This document shows, one piece after another, positions 48,266 to 57,535 of a stretch of DNA of 64,000 bases; within the stretch, counting starts at the first letter, position 1, and each line of letters opens with the position of its first letter. The stretch spans positions 1 through 64,000 of the forward strand of contig ARYC01000824.1 in the NCBI GenBank assembly GCA_000711775.1. The letters are read 5' to 3'. The stretch is from Oxytricha trifallax (Eukaryota; Ciliophora; Spirotrichea; Sporadotrichida; Oxytrichidae). Made by a program: the position numbers and the translations under genes. Under the pieces are notes generated by a model that saw only the letters and a list, made by a program, of their open reading frames with translations, did no database searches and had not been told where the DNA came from.

Positions 48266-49054
48266 TCACATATCAAATGAACTTTAAATGGATTCGGCTT
48301 CTCTTTCTTTTCTTCCTCTGGTGCTTTACTAGGACCCATGTTTCTTCTCTTTGTACCAGCACCAGCATCTATGTTCATATCATCAGACTTTTAAACTTCA
48401 TTATAAAGTCTCTTGCTAACTTAATGAATGGTTTGAGACTTTCTCTCTCTGTTAACCTTTGCATTCTCTTCATTAGAAATATACCAGTTCCAGGTTTCCC
48501 TAAAAAGTTATAAATCAAAGCTTGCTAGAGAGATAAGGGTGCTTCTTAATCTCTGCTAGCCAGGTCTCGCATATTAGTATTCCTTGCTTAATTTAATCTT
48601 CAGGAGAAATAGAGTAGCGTATCTTATGAGCTTCTTCTATAATTTCTCTCTAATAATCCTCTTTTATTGTACCAAGAACACCAAAGAAGAAGTTTCTTAC
48701 CGTTAACTTATTTTAGAGTGACTTCTTGCTAGGAAGGTAAATAACTACTTCCTCATCTTTCATTGCATTCTCGTAGAGATTTGTTACTAAAATCTCTGGG
48801 TAGTTAGGTATTTCAATCAGTTTTATTTCTTTGTTTTTAAAAGCTTTCTTCTAATCGCAGAGTGTTGCTTTTAAGAATGATATTTTAGTACCTTCTATCG
48901 TTGGAAGGAATAAACCAACTGTATACATCGTTGATTAACATCAATTTATTTTACCATGCTAAGTAAGGTATCGATAGAGATCCTCCTTGCTTCTTAATCT
49001 TGAGATCATTTCTTGAGCCTCAACCCTTTTCATTTGTTCATTGAATGATTCCAT
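48266..49054 (-). pseudogene. TBE 22-kDa ORF, copy C
   Basis: ATG at 49,054 (MESFNEQMKRVEAQEMISRL) reads through RSKEDLYRYLTQHGK, meets a TGA near 48,936, and continues in the same frame: LFLPTIEGTKISFLKATLCD, IPNYPEILVTNLYENAMKD, NFFFGVLGTIKEDYQREIIE and ISPEDQIKQGILICETWLAE. A frame change near 48,510 leads to the conserved basic tail NIDAGAGTKRRNMGPSKAPE. The usual TGA is at 48,268-48,266. So it has one stop and one or two frame changes. Confidence 0.86.
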
Positions 49055-49244
49055 TTTTGTGTTACTCTTCCTATTAATGAATTTCAAGTTTTAATTTATA
49101 GACTTCTGGATCCTATCCTTTAAAATCTTACTATTAAATATGGGCATATAATAGAGGTCAACCCTGTAAAGATACGTGGAGAAAGTTCGCAGAAGCTGTA
49201 ACATACTTCAGAGATGGAGTACATTTTTATCAATTTAGTTCCAT

Positions 49245-49440
49245 AAAATTAGTACTAAATTTGTTTAAATTTAATTAGTACTGGTATTAAATTCGTTTAA
49301 GTTTAATTTGTACCAATTTAATAGTACCAAAGCTTAATTAGTACCTAGTTTTAATCCAGTGAGGTTTTAATGGAAAAGTTCCAACCTAGTTCAAAACTTA
49401 ATTGATACCAGTACCAACCTGAACTTTATCTGAGTTGGTA
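49245..49440. promoter_or_regulatory. Iterated TTTAATTAGTACY motif in TBE-C
   Basis: Repeats of TTTAATTAGTACT / TTTAATTTGTACCAA / CTTAATTAGTACC, with inverted GGTACTATT and TTGATACCAGTACCAA, fill about 190 bases between the divergent 22-kDa and zinc-finger/kinase ORFs. It is the same place as in copies A and B but a third motif. Confidence 0.5.
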
Positions 49441-49639
49441 CCAGAATCAAAATATTAAGCATGAAATTACAAAAATTATAGTTATAAACTGAGAATAAAT
49501 ATGAAGTCTTAGAGCTGAGATCAAACAAAAAAAAAAAAACCCCAAAATCCATTAAATCGATAGCAACTCCTATATAGTCCAGCTATAGCTATAGAGGTTT
49601 TAAGAGCTTTATAATAGAAATTTAAATTTAAATTTAAAC

Positions 49640-51086
49640 ATGGCGGTCAACTTAAATTGTAGAGCGGCACTTTAGGAGCAGATTAATGAATGCTTAACTT
49701 CGGTTCAACCAAGAAAGAAGAAGTTATATATATTCGGATGGAGGCAGAGCTAAGAGCTCTTGAATTTGAAGCACTAATTTTTATTATATAAGTTTAAAAC
49801 ATGAAACAGAAAGCTGAGATAGAAGTTTGAACATTAATAAAATATGTTGAGGAAGAAAAGGAAAAGCTTCAGATTTAAAAGATTAAAATTTTTGAATGCT
49901 AAGACTGCTAAAACTTTTTCTCTGCTGATTCCAGTTTGAAGAGACATATGAAAGAAGGTTCACTCTGGGAAAGCTAAAGTGTATTTTAAGCATGATAAGA
50001 TCGATGGCAGGTACTAGTGCACGACTTGTGAGAAGTCTTATACTCACTCAGCTAAAGTTAAGAAGCATATGCAGAAGCATCACCTAAGTGAGTTCTTGAT
50101 TTAAGATTAAAAGACTTAGAAATTAGTGCACGCTAAAAGAAATTCTAATAATCTTGAGACTTAAAAAGAACAATAGGAGAAGCTGAAGAGGCAAAAGCGA
50201 ATTTAATTAATGAATCAACCTGCTGGTAATGTCTTTTTAGCTTGCTCTTAAGAGAGAGCCATGTATATTCCTGAACTAAATGCAGTAGACCTTAGCAGTT
50301 GTATTGAAAACTACTTACATATAAACATACCTGCTAAAGCAAAACTCATAGTGGTTGATGACTATGCCTACAAGGTATATCCTTTCAGCTATCTCCTTGA
50401 AAACGAGCAGTATTAAAATGAATTTGCTAACTAATATATTGTACTAAGAGAGACTTAGAAAAAAGATTGCAAGAATTTGCTCAATCTAGATGGTGTTATT
50501 TTAGGATTTGGTTTCATCGCAATAAAGCTAAAAAGTTTGAAATGACTCTCCGAGATTATCTATATTAAAACAGATACCCAGATGACTTGAATGATATTCT
50601 ATCTAATATGATAAAGGGTATTTAGGAACTTCACGAGCTTGGATACGTTCATAGAGATTTGAAGCCAGAAAATGTTATGCTAAACCTTTGTCCTTTAGAA
50701 GTAGTTGTAATCGATTTTAATAGAGCCTTAAGATAAGAGATTGTAACCTTAGAAAAGGTTCTTGGTACTCCAGGTTACTTCCCAATCAGAGAGAAATGGA
50801 CTAATGGCTCTATTTAGTGGGATGTTTGTGCAGTAGCTGCAATAATATTAGAGTGCGATATGGAAAGCATGACTTACATTAATACAAAATATGAAAAATA
50901 ATCAATAAATCTAGCTGAGAAGCACATAAAACAAGATGATGTATGCTAAGAAATAAAGAAGATTGTAGAGAAGATAATTTTAACAGATCCAGCATATCCA
51001 AGACAATCATTAGACGATATGCTCGAACCACTAAAGAAAGCGAGATTAAAGAGATACAACAAAGTCAAGCAAGTAACTTCGTGTGA
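49640..51086 (+). pseudogene. TBE 57-kDa zinc-finger/kinase ORF, copy C, catalytic residues kept
   Basis: ATG 49,640 reads MAVNLNCRAALQEQINECLT and shifts frame near 49,790. Two C2H2 fingers follow: FECQDCQNFFSADSSLKRHM ending KEVH, and YQCTTCEKSYTHSAKVKKHM ending QKHH. The kinase-like domain has VVDDYAYKVYPFSYLLENEQ, then LHELGYVHRDLKPENVMLNL, VVIDFNRALR (DFN again), LGTPGYFPIRE and QWDVCAVAAIILECDMESM. Frame changes near 49,970 and 50,520 break it, but every catalytic motif seen in copy B is kept. The stop in the family position is TGA 51,084-51,086. Gln-TAA/TAG throughout. Confidence 0.9.
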
Positions 51087-51238
51087 TATAATTAAACTAA
51101 TACTCATTAAATACATAATAAAGTCTCATTAAACCTGCGTTTTCTCTACTAACACTAATAAAACCCCAATTTTACCCTACTAATCAAAGCACTTATAAAC
51201 CTCACTAATGGGATTTGATGTTTTGAATAAGCAATACT

Positions 51239-51840
51239 ATTTTTAGAGATCCCACTAAGTAACTCAAATTAATCTTTTGCTTAAAATTTACATTTTAGTG
51301 TCAAATCTGATGAGATAGAATTAAATAACACGAGTATCAAGGGTAGTTTTATTCAGATCCTCATAAAAATATGATTTTATTATTTAATCTATGGTAAAAT
51401 GATAAAGAAATTATTAATATATCATGAATGTTAACTTGACTGTCGAAAATACTCAATTTTTAAATGGAAAAGCCGAAAATGGAGGTGCAATTTATATATC
51501 TGGAGATAAATTTTAATTTAAATTGCTAATATTTATCAAAACTTTATATAAATAAAATTTTAAGTAGATTCAAATATAACATTTATTAACAGTTTATTCT
51601 AAAACAATAAAGCTAAAGACTCTGGAGGAGCAATATATGCTTCATCTTTTCAATCTCTGATAATCAAGGATAAATTTGTCATAAAATTTTGTTTATTTTC
51701 CAATTTTATTAAACAACATAAGTTTAATTGCCGATTTTTGAATAATTATGCATTTTTAAGTGCAGGGGACGTTTTAGGAGAGTAAAACATCAAAGAATTT
51801 ATTTTCTAAGATTCAATAATCCAGAATGAAGTTTATATAA
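51239..51840 (+). CDS. Beta-helix surface-protein gene, coding islands 30-33
   Basis: 51,239-51,368 reads IPLSNSNQSFAQNLHFSVKS, then DEIELNNTSIKGSFIQILIK. 51,428-51,520 reads VNLTVENTQFLNGKAENGGA, then IYISGDKFQF. About 51,590-51,700 reads NSLFQNNKAKDSGGAIYASS, then FQSLIIKDKF. About 51,727-51,840 reads NCRFLNNYAFLSAGDVLGEQ, then NIKEFIFQDSIIQNEV. The F-x-N-N-x-A-x-x-G-G-A-I-Y unit is the classic repeat of ciliate and bacterial polymorphic outer-membrane-type beta-helices. Each island is about one or two helix turns. The next DNA is a palindromic element. Confidence 0.75.
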
Positions 51841-51846
51841 ATCAAA

Positions 51847-52475
51847 GGCTAGCAGGTAGAACACACCCCCCCCCATAATATACTTTTTTCTTTTTGTAGT
51901 CTTGTAGAGTTTTTGACGCTGAGCAAGAGTGTCAGAAGCGCCTTTTGCTTGCGAGCAAATGTTTTCGAGCTAGGACAAGAATTAAGTTCATTTTTATACA
52001 TAAAAACATCATAAAACTAGTCAAAAACTTTTTTTTGTTGTTGTATCTATATTTTAATAAAAATCATTATTTGGGTGATTTTGTCGAATTCTGATTTATA
52101 AAATAATTATTTAAGATATGATTTGGAAAACATCCATTTTTGTCAAGAAACGCATAATTAATCCTAAAATTATAAAATATGAACAAAAATGGATGTTTTC
52201 CAAATCATATCTTAAATAATTATTTTATAAATCAGAATTCGACAAAATCACCCAAATAATGATTTTTATTAAAATATAGATACAACAACAAAAAAAAGTT
52301 TTTGACTAGTTTTATGATGTTTTTATGTATAAAAATGAACTTAATTCTTGTCCTAGCTCGAAAACATTTGCTCGCAAGCAAAAGGCGCTTCTGACACTCT
52401 TGCTCAGCGTCAAAAACTCTACAAGACTACAAAAAGAAAAAAGTACATTATGGGGGGGTGTTTTACCTGCTAGCC
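51847..52475. mobile_element. Palindromic element, 8-bp target duplication
   Basis: Two arms of about 300 bases, nearly identical, with a centre near 52,160. The ends are GGCTAGCAGGTARAACAC followed by a run of seven or eight C; the inner part has GACGCTGAGCAAGAGTGTCA and GCGCCTTTTGCTTGCGAGCA. AAATCAAA flanks both sides exactly (51,839-51,846 and 52,476-52,483). It is inserted directly after a beta-helix coding island. No ORF. Confidence 0.88.
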
Positions 52476-52599
52476 AAATCAAATAATTTATTAATTTTAT
52501 TAAGATACAAATATTAGCTTAATTAAAAATAATACGTGTTATTTTAAAGTTTCAGTTAAATAATTTAATTTTAAAGTAAATTATTGAATAGGGTAAGCA

Positions 52600-53140
52600 G
52601 CAGATCAGCTTAAGTCATACTGTTTTCCTTTTTTTTAATTTCAAGCTAGAACTCATCTAATGAATTGAGCATTATGAGGTTTAGCAATATATGATGTGCT
52701 ACCTTTCATAGGTCTGGAATACTTTGGTGATAGGGTATTAAAGTAATCACAGCGAAAAGAAATCGATTAAAATCTCAGAAAATAATGGGAATTGCAAGAG
52801 TTTGTCCCTATTCATCTAACCGAGCATAAAAATTCTTGATAAGATCAAGCACACATCCATATTTCTTGTGAATATTTAAATAAGATATTGATTCTGAGGA
52901 GATGTTCTTATTCTTGAATTTTTGTTTACATCAATGTTTTCAACGGTATCATACGGTTTGATCGAGCAAATTTTAGTAAATATTTAACCTTATTTGATGG
53001 TAGCATTAATACATAAAGTGTCAGTAAGCTATAGATTAATTTTTCAAATAATTTAGGCAATGTCAATCAAATTATAAAGCGTTTATTTTTTGGCAAGAAA
53101 CCTTACAATAAAAAGTAAAAAAAACCTATTATTGAGTAAT
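52600..53140. other. Ambiguous coding-like stretch
   Basis: On the minus strand, about 52,945-52,690, a frame reads NISSESISYLNIHKKYGCVL, then DLIKNFYARLDEQGQTLAIP, a TGA, and FNRFLFAVITLIPYHQSIPD. On the plus strand a frame without TGA covers about 52,735-53,165 but looks less protein-like. It may be a fragment of another gene or element left in an IES. I cannot identify it. Confidence 0.3.
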
Positions 53141-53144
53141 AAAT

Positions 53145-53620
53145 TTTAGGAGGAAACGCAAATGTTATGAATAGCGATTTCGGTGGCACAATCTAAATTT
53201 AATTTTACATATAGCTTAATTTTTTATAATTACTTTTAATCTATTGCCAAGATTTAAAGTAAATACTATTTATAACTTATTTAAGATTGCTTTAAGTTTC
53301 ATTTGAATGATTCAATTATTGTTATAATTTATAGATATTTGTAATTATTACAGGAAGCAGAGCAAAGTATGCTGGATCGATTTACTTGATAGAAACTGAA
53401 GTTTATATTTTAAAGTAAAATAGTAAAAAATATGTAGTTCTAATTTTACTATTTTAAGTAAGAAAAGAGCAGGAGGAAAAGGCTGATGTCAGATACAAAA
53501 TGTTCAATACTTAAATATTAAATTCAGTTGCTTATGAGGATGATGGTGGTAGTATTATGCTTGATAATGAAAGACCCAAAACCCTTTTTGCAACCTAATT
53601 TAATTTACTATTGATATTTG
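53145..53620 (+). CDS. Beta-helix surface-protein gene, coding islands 34-36
   Basis: About 53,150-53,205 reads GGNANVMNSDFGGTIQI. About 53,350-53,425 reads GSRAKYAGSIYLIETEVYI. About 53,460-53,620 reads VRYKMFNTQILNSVAYEDDG, then GSIMLDNERPKTLFATQFNL. These have the same repeat style and strand, with AT-rich DNA between. The DNA from 53,640 to 54,285 is AT-rich and shows no island I can support. Confidence 0.55.
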
Positions 53621-54289
53621 GTTGAGTAAAGGTATAGTCTACTAATTTTTATAGTCAAAGGTTTGTGCATAATTAATTTAAAAGATTATAAATCATTAAA
53701 AAACATAAATCTAATTTTTTCAAACTTTAATTTTGCTATTTGACTGTATCTAATATTTATTCTTATTTTATTAGCTATGCTTGAATATTGTTAATATGCA
53801 ATCTTGCTTAGACATTCCTTTTGCTTTTCAAAAGTTGCTTTTCTTAGAAACTTTTCACTCTTTCTGTTTATGTAAAAATATATTTAGTAATCTATGACTC
53901 TATAATAAAATTTTGCAATTAAAAATATCTAAAGCTATGTTTTGGTCCACTTCAATATCTCAATTTGGAAATAGCCTGAAATTTATCATGATATTTATGA
54001 AATATCTTTCTATTACTTAAAAAGAATTAATCTATTCACTATAGCTAATTTATAAATTTGAACAATACTCTTTATACTTACTGATTATAATTGACTCGCA
54101 ATAATGCCTTATAAATTTTATAACCTATATATAATCCAAATTTAGCATAAACTTATTAGAGTCATTTATATCTTTAAAATACTAAATGATTTTGAGGTAT
54201 TGAATGTCATGAACATGTAAATTGGAAATTTAGTATTATTTAATAATGAATTATTTTAAAGTAAAATTATTTATTATTTTAACATTTAA

Positions 54290-57200
54290 CTTTTTCTAAA
54301 TTTGACTATCTTAAATAGTTACGCTGCATCAAATGGTGGGGCAATTTATTCTAAATGTGATGCACCCAATTATAATTGCTTACTTAAGTTCACTGGTACT
54401 AGTAGATTTTAAAATAATGAAGCAGATCTTTCGGGAGGTGCCATATTTTGGAGAGATGTAGAACCCAAGTACTAGACTTTATCAGCATAGTTTTACTTCT
54501 AAAACAACTCAGCTGGGATTTATGGAGATAACTTTAAAATTTATCTAGCATTTTGATATAGTTAATATTTTAACATTGGATCCTACTCACAGAAGTTAAT
54601 AATGATAAGTGAAGTTGAGTACAGAGCTCAGTTGTACAGAGTTACAGGAGATTAATAATACACTGATCAGGGATCTGAGAGAATCTTGCAAGTCTCTGCT
54701 AATCATTTTTATAAGCAATTAATAATATATATATTAATTAATCAAAATGTTTCTACCTAGGTATCTTAAAGCAATACCAGAAGTGGGGATACGCTCCCAA
54801 AAACTTATATTGCATTAGCTGATAAATACAATTAAATAGTAGGGACAGCAGATCAAGCTACATTTATTTTTAATAGTAAAGTTTTCTATTAGAATCACTA
54901 ATTTATAATTTTAAAGCTAAGTTATAAATTTCAGTGGTTGAAAAATCCAATAATACTTTGTATAAACCTTTGGTTGAAGGATAAACTTCATTTTATTCGG
55001 AAAAAGGCATGTTTAAAGTAAATGATTTGTAATTTACAGGTACTCCAGGAAAAGATTATTAATTAGTTTTTAATACACAAGATGGTAAATTTGTTTAATT
55101 AATACATAAAGAAAATGAAGTAATAATATATTAGAGTAAAGTTCTATCAAGTTTATTGATAAAACTATTTTATTTTTAACTAAGCCTTCTAATAAGGAGT
55201 ATCTTGAAACAGTTTTAAAAAATGAAGAAGAAATCAGTTTTAAATTTGAGATCAATTTGAGAGAATGTGCAGTAGGAGAGCAATTTACCGACTCTGGAAA
55301 GTAAATTTAATTTCTATTTAAGAATCTATAGATGCAATGAATGCCCTTCTGGAAGTAGTTTTTCATTAAACCTTTTATTAAAAGTAAAAGTTTATAATCT
55401 TAAGTGGCCTTAGTTTAGTTAAGATGGATTCTCCAGGGTAATGCTAATCTTGCCCTACTTCACAAGCTCTATGTAATGGTGGAAACAATGTGGGTCCTTA
55501 ACCTGGTTATTGGAGAAAAAGTAATAAAACTTATGTGTTCGTTAAGTGCTTTAATGAAAATGCTTGTCTGTAAGTTTTTATGCATAAATAACCTTTAATT
55601 TAGTGGGATGATTCCTCCTGAAAACAATCCTTAAGGCTCATGTCGAGAAAGCTATTTTGGGATTCTATGTTCAGATTGTGAGACAGGATATAGTAGAACT
55701 GGAAACTTCGAATGCTCTCCATGTCCAGATAAAACTTAGAATGTTTTAAGAATCATAGCAATTATAATAGCAATGATAGCTGTCATTGTTTTCTTAATAA
55801 GATCTACTTTGAATGGTGCAGCAGAAACTAAAAATGTCACTTCGGTTTTCTAGAAAATTCTATTAAATCACATTTATAATGTTTATCTAAATAATTAAGA
55901 GAAAAGTTCAATAAATTATAGCTGCTAATGGTAACAGCTTCATTTAAATCTAAGATACTTTAATTGAAAAGTTTTAAAAAAGATTATTTTGCAAATTAAT
56001 TTGCATTTTATTATATTCACTAAGATTTAGTAAATAAAATTTCATTGGCAATGTTTTGGGGTTATAATTTGACTTTGATTGGCCCAAGATACTCATAAGC
56101 TTCTTTTAGACATCTTAAAATGTGGGAGCAGCATCAGAATAGGTATTTTCTGTTGACTGCTTTTTAGTTAATGACAAGAAAAATAGTAAAAGTACTAGAA
56201 ATACATTGAATATAATGATTTTATATTTTAAGTTTATCATGAGCCCCTTCTATATAAGATTGTTTTTATTTGCACTTTTGCCATTTATCCTATTAAAAAT
56301 TTAAATAAAAAAAAGAGAGTATTTCTTGCAAGTTATAGTTTTTGGGGTATTCAAGCTAAGAGATTGAAAGACATAAAAATTATGAAAGTAAAAGGCATTT
56401 CAACTTTGGTCATTTTGCTGTTCTTAGTCCATCCAAATATTGTCCAATATGTTTTTAAAACCTTCAAGTAAGAATTTGTTTCTTAAATTAATCTACTAGC
56501 TGTGTTACGGTGGACGATGATACAAGAATGAAAGAAGATCTTTCAGAAATTTGCTATTAGGGATCACATTTCTTTTGGTCAATTGGAGTAGCTCTTCCAT
56601 CCCTGATTACGTGGGGTCTTGGAATACCTCTCTTTGCCTTTATTTTACTAACAAGGGAGAGGAAGGTTCTAGAGAAACTAGAGACTAGGTAGAAGTATGG
56701 ATTCTTATTTAGGGGATATAGATTAAGGTTTTACTATTGGGAAGTTGTCATTATGTATAGAAAGATATCCTTGATATTTATTTCTGCTTTTCTCGTTAAA
56801 TATGGAGTAATAACTAAAAATAAATGACTTTTAAATAGGCAATAACTCAAGCCTTAATTGTTTTTGTACTCTTAATCGTGTTCCTAGTGATAAATGTTAA
56901 GAAATCACCTTTCTAAACTGTGCCACTTAACAAACTAGAAACCTTATCTCTAGTAACTTCCATGATATCAGTTTTTTGTGGCATGTTCTTTATAGTGGAT
57001 GTTTAGTAAACAGATGCAAATAGTTCTGGAACTCAAAGTAGCTCTTATGGTGGTAAATTTTATAATTTAAATTCTTTAAACATTATAGTGTCCCTTGATA
57101 ATTCCACGGTCGTTTTATTCTTCGTTGTTATTCTACTCTCGAACATTATTTTCTTCTCATATTGGATTGTAAAATTCTTTGATGAAATTAAACAGATGCT

Positions 57201-57348
57201 TATCAAAAAGTTTAAACTCATATATATCTTTGTCTGTCTTTGCGGAGATAAGTAAAAATTTAATTTAATTGATTTAAGAGAACTTCTGGGTGCATCATAT
57301 ATCTTTATTCTGGAGCAAAAATTTATCACCGCCAATAAATTATTTTGA
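54290..57348 (+). CDS. Beta-helix surface-protein gene: last repeats, Cys-rich stalk and membrane domain
   Basis: This is the best preserved part. It begins TILNSYAASNGGAIYSKCDA, RFQNNEADLSGGAIFW and FYFQNNSAGIYGDNF; a TGA at about 54,552 there suggests a short IES or intron before SYSQKLIMISEVEYRAQLYR. Then comes a beta-rich linker (LQFTGTPGKDYQLVFNTQDG). A Cys-rich stalk follows: CNECPSGSSFS, CQSCPTSQALCNGGNNVGPQ, GYWRKSNKTYVFVKCFNENA and SYFGILCSDCETGYSRTGNF. The membrane domain has at least seven helices, among them RIIAIIIAMIAVIVFLI, STLVILLFLV, ALPSLITWGLGIPLFAFILL, ALIVFVLLIVFLVINV, SLVTSMISVFCGMFFIVDV and VVLFFVVILLSNIIFFSYWI. This layout is common in large ciliate surface proteins of unknown function. 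GT-AG introns of 31-59 nt are listed separately. TGA 57,346-57,348 may lie inside an IES, because the tail continues at 57,536. Confidence 0.85.
54876..54934 (+). other. Spliceosomal intron, 59 nt
   Basis: GTAAAG...TTTCAG. Removing it joins ADQATFIFN to VEKSNNTLYKPLVEGQ in one frame; the unspliced frame drifts from protein-like sequence. Confidence 0.7.
55301..55331 (+). other. Spliceosomal intron, 31 nt
   Basis: GTAAAT...CTATAG. Splicing joins EQFTDSGK to CNECPSGSSFS in frame. Confidence 0.8.
55570..55603 (+). other. Spliceosomal intron, 34 nt
   Basis: GTAAGT...ATTTAG. Splicing joins CFNENACL to GMIPPENNPQGSC in frame. Confidence 0.85.
56468..56499 (+). other. Spliceosomal intron, 32 nt
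   Basis: GTAAGA...CTACTAG. Splicing joins QYVFKTFN to CVTVDDDTRMKEDLSEICYQ in frame, restoring the conserved segment before the GVALPSLITWGLG helix. Confidence 0.85.
56807..56838 (+). other. Spliceosomal intron, 32 nt, with in-frame TGA
   Basis: GTAATA...AAATAG contains TGA. Splicing joins FLVKYG to AITQALIVFVLL and keeps the membrane helix in frame. Confidence 0.85.
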
Positions 57349-57535
57349 AATGTATTCTCTCTCTATTATCTGGGGTTTATTTATATAACACTATGATTAT
57401 TCTGTACAATTGCATAACTATTATTGTACATACAAATCTAAATAAATTGGAATGATTTTACGATTAAGTTACAAATATTTAAAAACTAGAAAATATAAAG
57501 AGTATTTTTTAAACCTAACTAACTATTACACAGTA

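Larger units (their letters stand above)
47121..51225. mobile_element. TBE transposon, copy C
   Basis: 4.1 kb, with AAT on both sides (47,118-47,120 and 51,226-51,228). The left end is CAAAATCCCAAAACC, then TGATTAGTAGGGTAAAGTTGG; the right end has the same parts, but also a GTGAGGTTTATAAGTGCTT segment that the left end lacks and that copy A has at both ends. So the left repeat has a deletion, or the copy is a recombinant. The gene order is as in A and B: transposase (+), 22-kDa ORF (-), zinc-finger/kinase ORF (+). Confidence 0.95.

Noticed and set aside
57060-57335. Minus-strand ORF of 91 codons
   Set aside because: Mirror of the membrane-domain coding sequence on the plus strand.
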